This document shows positions 14,269 to 20,082 of a DNA stretch of 20,082 nt, in pieces. How positions within the stretch are numbered: position 1 is the first letter of the stretch; every line of letters starts with the position of its first letter. Source of the stretch: SFEB01 sp964612455 (lineage in GTDB: Bacteria; Bacillota; Clostridia; Christensenellales; CAG-314); contig CAZTCB010000024.1 of the NCBI GenBank assembly GCA_964612455.1, forward strand, positions 1-20,082. The letters run 5' to 3'. Below the pieces are notes generated by a model, which was given only the letters and a program-made list of their open reading frames with translations, ran no database searches and was not told where the DNA came from. Made by a program: the position numbers and the translations under genes.

Positions 14269-14817
14269 CTACGATTTATAAGCAAAAACTTCTATTTTGT
14301 CGTAAGACACCCCCAACAACACCTGTACCGTACGCACTATATTTAGCCTTACGGCGGCATTTGTGGCGCCTTTTGCAACCACAACTACTCCCAATATCTC
14401 GGGCATTTCTTCTTTAAGTACTATCGGCTCTCCTTTGTACAATACCAATTCCCGCTCTTCCGTACCGCCGCTTGTTTCGGCGACGGTCTCGTAAGCATAT
14501 ATTTTTTTTACGCTGTCGGCAAACGTAATCGCAACGGTGGTTTTTCCCACTCCGTCTATATTGCTTATCGTTTGAACCAACTTGTTTTCTAAATTTGATA
14601 CGTAGGTTTCAAAATCCACCGCAGTACCAATATCAACATTCTCCGTGTCGCCGCCAAAAAAATCAAACTGTTCGGTGAATATCAACAATGCAATCACGCA
14701 AACGACGACTACGATAAAGACCTCTAAAAATTTTGAGGAAAACCGTTTACCGCCTATCTTTTTCTTTTCTGCAAGCTCTGTGGTTTTATCTTGTTTTTCT
14801 TCGCCATTCTCATTCAT
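14269..14817 (-). CDS. spoIIIAG: Stage III sporulation protein AG
   Basis: SpoIIIAG forms a large ring in the intermembrane space as part of the mother cell-forespore channel. From the ATG at 14817 (182 aa) there is a charged cytoplasmic N-terminus, one membrane helix (about 31-48) and a ring-building domain with the conserved segment VIVAKGATNAAVRLNIVRTV close to the C-terminus. The start overlaps the end of spoIIIAF by eight bases, with GGTGG about nine bases before it; the TTG nine bases earlier is less likely. An insert rich in Glu and Thr (about 100-130) matches the beta-rich insertion of the family. Confidence 0.93.
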   Translation of the reverse strand: MNENGEEKQDKTTELAEKKKIGGKRFSSKFLEVFIVVVVCVIALLIFTEQFDFFGGDTENVDIGTAVDFETYVSNLENKLVQTISNIDGVGKTTVAITFADSVKKIYAYETVAETSGGTEERELVLYKGEPIVLKEEMPEILGVVVVAKGATNAAVRLNIVRTVQVLLGVSYDKIEVFAYKS

Positions 14818-15301
14818 AAAACACAACCACCTTTTCTTTATCTATGCTCGCCGATTCCGCTACGACTTGTCTTATCCTTTCCGATGTTATTATATTGTCT
14901 TTCGTCTCGTTTATTACCGCGTTGTCCAAATTTATAATGATTTTTTCTATCAAAGGAAAAGTATCGTTGTTTTCGGATACAATCGTTATTTCGGTATTAA
15001 AAACCCCAATCGTTTCAAGTGCCGTATCCACTTGGCTATATGCCTGCTTAACTCTCATGTCGTAAATAGTTTGAGAGATATTTCCGTCCAAAGAATACTC
15101 GCCATTACCCACGAACGATGAAAAGATTTCAAAATCCCCGTCAAACAATTTTGGCAAAGGCGACGCTATCACGAGTACCGTAATAAAAGCAAAAACCCCT
15201 TTTATAGTCTTTGATATCTTTCCCGACGGCAGTATTATATCGCCAACAACGGACAATACCACCATTCCCACTATGCTCATTACCCAGCCACTCAATCCCA
15301 T
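14810..15301 (-). CDS. spoIIIAF: Stage III sporulation protein AF
   Basis: SpoIIIAF has two membrane helices near residues 5-25 and 32-50, with LPSGKISKTIKGV between them, matching the Bacillus pattern LLP-KY-K. A soluble domain of about 110 residues follows, ending with VVAESASIDKEKVVVFYE. The 163 residues are slightly shorter than in Bacillus (about 206). It starts seven bases after spoIIIAE and overlaps spoIIIAG. The soluble part is thought to resemble the ring-forming domains of AG and AH. Confidence 0.92.
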   Translation of the reverse strand: MGLSGWVMSIVGMVVLSVVGDIILPSGKISKTIKGVFAFITVLVIASPLPKLFDGDFEIFSSFVGNGEYSLDGNISQTIYDMRVKQAYSQVDTALETIGVFNTEITIVSENNDTFPLIEKIIINLDNAVINETKDNIITSERIRQVVAESASIDKEKVVVFYE

Positions 15302-15308
15302 ATGCCCC

Positions 15309-16487
15309 TCATATCACGTTTGCCGAAAAAATAACAAGCATTATCATTATAAGTAACATAAAAGTAACGGCTATGACAGACACAAACAATATCGACAAAC
15401 TCTTGCTTATATCCGTTAAAAAACCGACAATCGCACTATCCGCTATCGGCTCCGTAAAAGCCGCAACCGCATGTAACCCAACATTGAATACTACTATGTA
15501 TATAATAGGCGACAATACTATCGACAGCAGCACTATCAACACAACAACTCCGAAACAATTTTTTATAAGCACGCAACTGGTTAATATCAAATCAAAACCG
15601 TCTGCGAGATATCCGCCGAGTATCGGGATATACGTCTTTGTCGCAAACTTTGCTGCCCTTATACTTACACCGTCTATCGTTGCCGCAGTCAATCCCTGTA
15701 TCGATAAAAACCCCGTAAATATAGTAAACGTAATACCGAGTATCCAACTACTTACGTTTTTAAAAAAAAGCGACAATTGCTTTAACTTGATTTCTTGCGA
15801 AATATTTGAAATAATACAAAATACAACACAAAAAACAAATATCGGCAATACGACTTGCGCAATGATTTCGGTAACTCCGCCAGTAAGCAAAGCAACCGCC
15901 GGCGTATAAACTTTTGCACTCGTTTTTGCCCCGGTAGCAGTCATCAGCGTCAGCAAAACAGGCATTGTCAAGTCAGAAAGCTTTTTTATAGAATAAATCG
16001 TTTCTCTCGCAACCGACAAAAGGTTCCAGATACCCGACAATGTTAACAACAACACGGTAGCAAAACAAAAAAAGTTGATTAAATTTCCTGTTGTTTCACC
16101 CAACAAGTTTGACTTGGTTCTGCTCACCACCCCCAAAAGGATACATACGACTGCTATGCCTGACAGAATAGGTAAAATGCTTTTTATTTTGTCAAAAAAA
16201 ACATTTAGCAAGTATTGCAAAAAACCCGTTGCGTCGGTATCGAAGTTTCCCGAAAGTATCTCCTTGGCTGTTTCGGATAAACTTTTTCCCAATATTCCCA
16301 CGTCACTCTCCTCATCGAGAATGTCTTGCAAACTGTCCCAGTCTATTTCGTCAAACTCTTTTTGCACCGTTTCTTCGAGCTGTTGTTCTATATCGTTTTC
16401 GGCATACGCAGTCGGCGCAACCCCGAAAGACAAACACAAAGCAATACACGCTATGCAAACACCTGAAATAATTATCGTTTTTCTCAT
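15309..16487 (-). CDS. spoIIIAE: Stage III sporulation protein AE
   Basis: SpoIIIAE is a polytopic membrane protein of the SpoIIIA channel, placed in the mother-cell engulfing membrane. I chose the ATG at 16487 (392 aa), preceded by GGAGA and overlapping the spoIIIAD stop as ATGA; the open frame extends 36 codons upstream inside spoIIIAD and is not used. A cleavable signal peptide ends near ALA-type TAYAEN (about 24-30). An acidic stretch (32-60) follows, then about seven membrane segments to the C-terminus. The length and order match Bacillus SpoIIIAE (about 399). Confidence 0.95.
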   Translation of the reverse strand: MRKTIIISGVCIACIALCLSFGVAPTAYAENDIEQQLEETVQKEFDEIDWDSLQDILDEESDVGILGKSLSETAKEILSGNFDTDATGFLQYLLNVFFDKIKSILPILSGIAVVCILLGVVSRTKSNLLGETTGNLINFFCFATVLLLTLSGIWNLLSVARETIYSIKKLSDLTMPVLLTLMTATGAKTSAKVYTPAVALLTGGVTEIIAQVVLPIFVFCVVFCIISNISQEIKLKQLSLFFKNVSSWILGITFTIFTGFLSIQGLTAATIDGVSIRAAKFATKTYIPILGGYLADGFDLILTSCVLIKNCFGVVVLIVLLSIVLSPIIYIVVFNVGLHAVAAFTEPIADSAIVGFLTDISKSLSILFVSVIAVTFMLLIMIMLVIFSANVI

Positions 16488-16870
16488 GGCAAAATCTCCA
16501 CGATGACGGCAATGAGGGACTTTATTATCGGTAAAGCCAGCATCAGGATAGCTATTTTGCCCGCAAAAACTATTTTTTCTCCTATGCCCTTGCACTCGCT
16601 ATCCACGCAGATTCCGTTGCCAAATTCCGCAACGTAGCCTATACCGATTATCTTTAATATATTAGTGAATATGTCCTTATTTATTTTTGTAGCCTCCGCC
16701 ATCGAATAAAAACTATATACGACCTCAAAAAGCTCGTCCATAACAGATAAAACTATTATGATTGATGCGCCTATACCGACAATCAAAGCCATCTCCGGTT
16801 TTGTCTGCCGCAATAATACGATAGCAATAACAGCGATAAGTGCTATCGCAATTATTTTAAATAAATTCAT
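16484..16870 (-). CDS. spoIIIAD: Stage III sporulation protein AD
   Basis: A 128-residue membrane protein with helices near 3-20, 27-50 and 95-125 and the conserved middle KDIFTNILKIIGIGYVAEFG, close to Bacillus SpoIIIAD (133 aa). With SpoIIIAC and AE it forms the membrane base of the channel. Its ATG overlaps spoIIIAC by 14 bases and its stop overlaps spoIIIAE, so translation is coupled along the operon. The conserved DSECKGIGEKIVFAGKI supports the identity. Confidence 0.95.
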   Translation of the reverse strand: MNLFKIIAIALIAVIAIVLLRQTKPEMALIVGIGASIIIVLSVMDELFEVVYSFYSMAEATKINKDIFTNILKIIGIGYVAEFGNGICVDSECKGIGEKIVFAGKIAILMLALPIIKSLIAVIVEILP

Positions 16871-17075
16871 ACTTAAATATTTTTAACTCAAATAAATCTT
16901 TGAGCGTTTCAAATAGTTCGGCAACCATGTCGACTACGATAAACAGCACAATTACAAGCCCCGCAACGGTAACTAAAGTAGCAATATCGTCTTTATCCGA
17001 TTTCTTCAGCAAAATACTGATAATCGCAGTCAACAAACCGATAGCGGCTATCTTTAAAATTATTTGTACATCCAT
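16857..17075 (-). CDS. spoIIIAC: Stage III sporulation protein AC
   Basis: A 72-residue protein with two membrane helices (about 4-23 and 34-55) joined by the polar loop KKSDKDD. This matches the length and pattern of SpoIIIAC, which shows similarity to the N-terminal half of SpoIIIAD. The ATG follows the spoIIIAB stop directly (TAG ATG) and it overlaps spoIIIAD. Confidence 0.94.
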   Translation of the reverse strand: MDVQIILKIAAIGLLTAIISILLKKSDKDDIATLVTVAGLVIVLFIVVDMVAELFETLKDLFELKIFKYEFI

Positions 17076-17582
17076 CTAAATCACCAGTATGCTTAAAAAT
17101 ATTCCGCCCAACACCCCCAACTTACTACACGTTTTTCCTTTAACTTCAAAATCATCCGAGGTTTTTTTTAGCTGTTCGGTAAAATAGTACTCATATGTCT
17201 TCAGTTGGGTTTTTTGTCCCGACGCATCGCCTTTGCCTAAAATTTTAAAAAAATCAATGATGCGAGTATGTTGCTCATCCGTCAACAAAGGAAAGGCTTT
17301 GTTTAATTTTTCTTTCAATAATCCTTTTTTTATTTCGCAATCGCCTATACCGAGATTTACTTTAACCAGTGCTAAAAAATCTTCGTTTCCGTTGGAGCCA
17401 ATAAACTCAATAATAAAAGTCTCCAACTTTTTTTTAAAGAAATCGAGGTTTGCTTCATACGCATTGCAAAAAGAAACGAGACAAAAAAACAGATTGTATC
17501 TTTCTTTATATCTTTTATTAAAGGAATTGCCGACGTAAGCACATCCGACGGTAATACAAATACAAACGATAACCTTTATCAT
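17076..17582 (-). CDS. spoIIIAB: Stage III sporulation protein AB
   Basis: 168 residues with an N-terminal membrane helix (about 3-19), a long cytosolic helical domain containing YNLFFCLVSFCNAYEANLDFF, and a C-terminal membrane helix (about 152-168: LGVLGGIFLSILVI). The two-anchor helical hairpin, length (171 in Bacillus) and position support SpoIIIAB, which shares a fold with type II secretion protein GspF. It overlaps the spoIIIAA stop by four bases (ATGA). Confidence 0.93.
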   Translation of the reverse strand: MIKVIVCICITVGCAYVGNSFNKRYKERYNLFFCLVSFCNAYEANLDFFKKKLETFIIEFIGSNGNEDFLALVKVNLGIGDCEIKKGLLKEKLNKAFPLLTDEQHTRIIDFFKILGKGDASGQKTQLKTYEYYFTEQLKKTSDDFEVKGKTCSKLGVLGGIFLSILVI

Positions 17583-18502
17583 GCCAATCTGTTAAACTCC
17601 TCGTCATAAACACCGTCGATTGTCCCTATACCTCTCTTATCGCTCAGTAAAACAAATCTCTCAAAGGTCTTTTTTTCGTTCAATCTCAGTTTGTTTGCCG
17701 CACTGACTATACTGTCGGCATGTACGCTTGCAAAAAATTTTATACCGCTTTCTACCGCAGTTGCCACTATATCCATGTCCTCGATAAACAACTCGTCACA
17801 CACCACTACCTGCGGAGCCATAGAACGCACTCCCCATTCTACGGCATATTTTTTCGGACAATTGCTCAATACGTCACAACAACCGTTTAATCCAAACAAA
17901 CTCTTACCGTTTTTTATACCCGCTATTTCCTGCCTCTCGTCGATAATCAATACGTTTACGTTATCTTCGCGCAACTGATATACCATATCACGCAAAAAAG
18001 TGGTTTTTCCGCAAAAAGGCTTTGATATTACCAAAGTATTTTTAAGCGGAAAAGAATAAAACTTTTTTACTGGTAAAGCACAGTTTTTTACGTTATGCGG
18101 AATTCTGACGTTAACGGAAGAAAAACCGTTTAATGCACTCGGTCTGCCGCTGTCAAGCATGACTTGTCCGCAGACGCCGATGCGCCCGCCTCCCGGCAAC
18201 GGTAAAAAACCTCCGAGCAACTGATCGACGCAAGCATACACGGACTTGTCGCAAGCCAAAAAAACCATCTGCTCTATTTCGTCGTACGTAGGTACCAAAG
18301 CTTGATTGGCATGTGCTGTTAAACCCTTTTCGCTTAGGTACGCTTTTTTATCGGTAAATACCATTAAAACGGGTTGTCCTGTCCTTAATCTTATTTCGCA
18401 CAATTCATCAAGGCATATCGTTTTTAACGCCGATACAAATCTTGCCGGTAAAATTTCCATTACTTTTTTTATCGTCAGTTCGGTACAATCGAGTTTGTCC
18501 AT
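17579..18502 (-). CDS. spoIIIAA: Stage III sporulation ATPase AA
   Basis: SpoIIIAA is a cytoplasmic secretion-type ATPase that powers the SpoIIIA channel in the mother cell. The 307 residues equal the Bacillus length. GGGRIGVCGQ lies near 104-113, the nucleotide loop is SKPFCGKTT at 160-168, Walker B is VLIIDE at 184-189, and WGVRSMAPQVVVCDE (223-237) is the conserved arginine region. The loop normally starts with Gly (GPPxTGKTT), and here it is Ser160. The ATG at 18502 has no ribosome site and lies five bases after a sigma-E-like -10; an in-frame ATG at 18460 (MEILPARF) is the alternative start. Confidence 0.94.
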   Translation of the reverse strand: MDKLDCTELTIKKVMEILPARFVSALKTICLDELCEIRLRTGQPVLMVFTDKKAYLSEKGLTAHANQALVPTYDEIEQMVFLACDKSVYACVDQLLGGFLPLPGGGRIGVCGQVMLDSGRPSALNGFSSVNVRIPHNVKNCALPVKKFYSFPLKNTLVISKPFCGKTTFLRDMVYQLREDNVNVLIIDERQEIAGIKNGKSLFGLNGCCDVLSNCPKKYAVEWGVRSMAPQVVVCDELFIEDMDIVATAVESGIKFFASVHADSIVSAANKLRLNEKKTFERFVLLSDKRGIGTIDGVYDEEFNRLA

Positions 18503-18507
18503 AATAA

Positions 18508-18535
18508 ATTGTATTGTCGTTTTTTTTGTTTATGC
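18508..18535 (-). promoter_or_regulatory. Sigma-E-like promoter of the spoIIIA operon
   Basis: GCATAAA (18535-18529) matches the first five positions of the sigma-E -35. After 13 bases comes AATACAAT (18515-18508), which matches CATACAAT at seven of eight positions. spoIIIA is a sigma-E operon in Bacillus. The predicted start falls at or just inside the annotated ATG, suggesting either a leaderless message or the later start at 18460. Confidence 0.45.
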
Positions 18536-18560
18536 TTATCTCCGCAAACGAATCTTCCGC

Positions 18561-18592
18561 AAAAAAAAGATAACGAGAAAATTCTCGTTATC
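18561..18592 (-). terminator. Intrinsic terminator after the pilin-like gene
   Basis: A near-perfect palindrome, GATAACGAGAA with TTCTCGTTATC (18569-18592), is followed on the minus strand by eight T (18568-18561). It insulates the spoIIIA operon from the pilin-like gene. Confidence 0.88.
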
Positions 18593-18619
18593 CTGTTTTT
18601 CAACGTTTTTACTCTATAT

Positions 18620-18646
18620 TTGCGGTTAATTAAAGTAATACCGCAA
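18620..18646 (-). other. Stem-loop directly after the pilin-like gene stop
   Basis: TTGCGGT and ACCGCAA pair (7 bp, 13-base loop) about seven bases past the stop at 18653 and ahead of the main terminator. It may protect the 3' end of the message. There is no T run, so it is not a terminator itself. Confidence 0.4.
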
Positions 18647-18652
18647 TTTATA

Positions 18653-20062
18653 CTAACTACTACTCTTTGTTATATTTTGACTACCTGATTTATTACACTG
18701 GTAACTTTTGTCATTATCTGTTTTAATTTTACTGTCTTTCCAATAGTAGTCTTCCGTAGTAATACCACAGTAGTAGTTGTAGGCGGTGCCTTTTATAGTA
18801 ACTGTACAGCGAGCATACGTATTGTTTCCTGAGTCATAACTGAACCTTTGTTTAATTTCATCCGTATACTTCTCCGCAGAGGTTATCAGCTCACCGGTAA
18901 CAAAGTCAATCTCAGTACCAAAAAAATCTGCAGTTTTAAATACTGCCTCGTCTACACCTACCGTCACACCGCTAAAATCGCAGCCTTCAAATGTCAGACT
19001 CAAATCGCTCCAGATGCAAGCCACCGCTTTTGCAACATAACATCCGCCTAATACTGTCGTATTAGTTACTTTTACGTTATTTATAGTTATATTACTACCC
19101 CCGGAGTTGTTTTCCGTACCGCCGATCAAAACAGCAACTTTATCGCCTCCGTAAACCGCACAATTGTCAATGTTTACGTTTTCTATAGTGATCTTAGAGC
19201 TTCCGTAAACGTTACCGATAAGGATTGCGGAACGACCGAAATCCGTATTGCCGGTACTATCCGTAATGACAACGTCCGAAATATTGACGTTTTTAATCGT
19301 TATATTAGACCCACCTTTTGCAGCATTTATCAAACCATAACATTGATTCTTTTTATTAACTTCTTGATAGGTATGAACAACAGAATTCGTATCGGCACGC
19401 AAGCCGCTGATAGTGTAATAATCCGTAGTACCGTTTTCGCCTTTGCTACCGTCTATAGTAAGTGCTTTCGTTACGTCACCAAATGTCTCCGAGCTACCCT
19501 TGAGGTCGATGTCTCCGGTGAGTTCTATCTTTGTTACGCTGGTTGCGGCGTCATCATTGTTACGGTATTTGCTCATTAAATCTGCAAGTTGCTCGCCACT
19601 GGCAATTGTCGCAGAACGAACACCATCTTCGGTTTTCGCATTATCAACCCAACTGGCATCCGTGGGAATTTCGCCAGACAAAGACATCCATTGAACGTCG
19701 TTTGCCAAGGTCACCTCAGGGTAAAGAACGTTATCTTCTGCGTCGGTATAAATAATCATCGGCGTCTTGCCATTCATCACGAAATAAAAATAGTGATTCT
19801 TTTGCAACGCTTTATAGTTGTCGAGGTCGATATCTTCTTCATCGAGTGCTTTTATCGCGTCGCTGACGTTTTTAATCGAGCCGTCTACGTGCGTGGCGAG
19901 CAAGGTGTTCATTTGCTGTACCGCTTGGATATCTACCGAAGTGTTGGCTTTCTTGATGATACTGCTAAAGGTCGGGATAAGTACCGCCGCCAAAATGGCA
20001 ATAACCGCGATGACTACTACCAACTCGATGATAGTAAAGCCTTTTTTGTTGTTCCTTTTCAT
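18653..20062 (-). CDS. Type IV pilin-like protein with a beta-helix body
   Basis: The N-terminus is a class III signal peptide: basic MKRNNKKG, cleavage expected between Gly8 and Phe9, Glu13 at mature position 5, and a 22-residue hydrophobic helix to about residue 30. A helical pilin-like region follows (31-110). Residues 180-365 contain repeats of the type ITIKNVNISDVVI, ITIENVNIDNCAV and ITINNVKVTNTTV, which fit rungs of a right-handed beta-helix. The C-terminal 100 residues are Tyr/Cys-rich with no domain I recognise. At 469 residues it is far longer than a normal major pilin (about 150). AAAGGAGA precedes the ATG. No pilus assembly genes are in the window. A surface adhesin or glycan-binding role is a guess. 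Confidence 0.8.
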   Translation of the reverse strand: MKRNNKKGFTIIELVVVIAVIAILAAVLIPTFSSIIKKANTSVDIQAVQQMNTLLATHVDGSIKNVSDAIKALDEEDIDLDNYKALQKNHYFYFVMNGKTPMIIYTDAEDNVLYPEVTLANDVQWMSLSGEIPTDASWVDNAKTEDGVRSATIASGEQLADLMSKYRNNDDAATSVTKIELTGDIDLKGSSETFGDVTKALTIDGSKGENGTTDYYTISGLRADTNSVVHTYQEVNKKNQCYGLINAAKGGSNITIKNVNISDVVITDSTGNTDFGRSAILIGNVYGSSKITIENVNIDNCAVYGGDKVAVLIGGTENNSGGSNITINNVKVTNTTVLGGCYVAKAVACIWSDLSLTFEGCDFSGVTVGVDEAVFKTADFFGTEIDFVTGELITSAEKYTDEIKQRFSYDSGNNTYARCTVTIKGTAYNYYCGITTEDYYWKDSKIKTDNDKSYQCNKSGSQNITKSSS

Positions 20063-20082
20063 TTTTCTTTTCTCCTTTATTG

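Noticed and set aside
15211..15909. Plus-strand open frame of 232 codons
   Set aside because: It is antisense to spoIIIAE and spoIIIAF, both clear family members; the translation is Thr/Ile-rich shadow sequence.
16488..16595. N-terminal extension of spoIIIAE by 36 codons
   Set aside because: It lies wholly inside spoIIIAD in another frame; the ATG at 16487 has GGAGA upstream and begins a proper signal peptide.

Overview
The window is AT-rich DNA (roughly 40% GC by eye) from a low-GC, endospore-forming Firmicute, most likely a member of the Clostridia. The evidence is a complete spoIIIA operon (AA to AH), spoIVB, a spoIIM-like gene and dacF, arranged with recN, argR, nusB, xseAB and dxs much as in Bacillus and Clostridium. 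The species cannot be named from the sequence. All 22 protein genes I accept lie on the minus strand, so the region reads from high to low coordinates.

Layout in transcription order: (1) a type IV pilin-like protein with a beta-helix body (20062-18653), closed by an intrinsic terminator at 18561-18592; (2) the tightly overlapped sporulation operon spoIIIAA-AB-AC-AD-AE-AF-AG-AH (18502-13776); (3) a housekeeping operon asp23 family-nusB-folD-xseA-xseB-ispA (13711-9825) with its own sigma-A-like promoter; (4) a 651-base stretch without a protein gene (9174-9824) that holds a large structured RNA of about 585 nt, which I identify as OLE RNA (9774-9190); (5) its membrane partner gene oapA, coupled to dxs (9173-6643); (6) nadK-argR-recN (6567-3581) behind a promoter whose -10 lies inside a near-consensus ARG box; (7) spoIVB, spoIIM-like and dacF (3530-395); (8) a left-end intergenic region with a perfect-spacing plus-strand promoter, a palindrome and a strong terminator, which together look like a small-RNA gene.

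How it works together: ispA and dxs make isoprenoid precursors and chains, and the OLE RNA-OapA ribonucleoprotein sits between them, as in known OLE-bearing Firmicutes. The spoIIIA proteins build the channel between mother cell and forespore. SpoIVB signals from forespore to mother cell, the SpoIIM-like protein belongs to engulfment, and DacF trims spore peptidoglycan.

The main discoveries are the OLE RNA with a promoter placed exactly at its closing helix and an SD-less oapA start; a FolD that has lost the catalytic Lys and Gln of the cyclohydrolase site; an ArgR autoregulatory site; the candidate small RNA at the left end; a terminator hairpin containing the spoIVB ribosome site; and the absence of spo0A, tlyA and accBC from their usual places.
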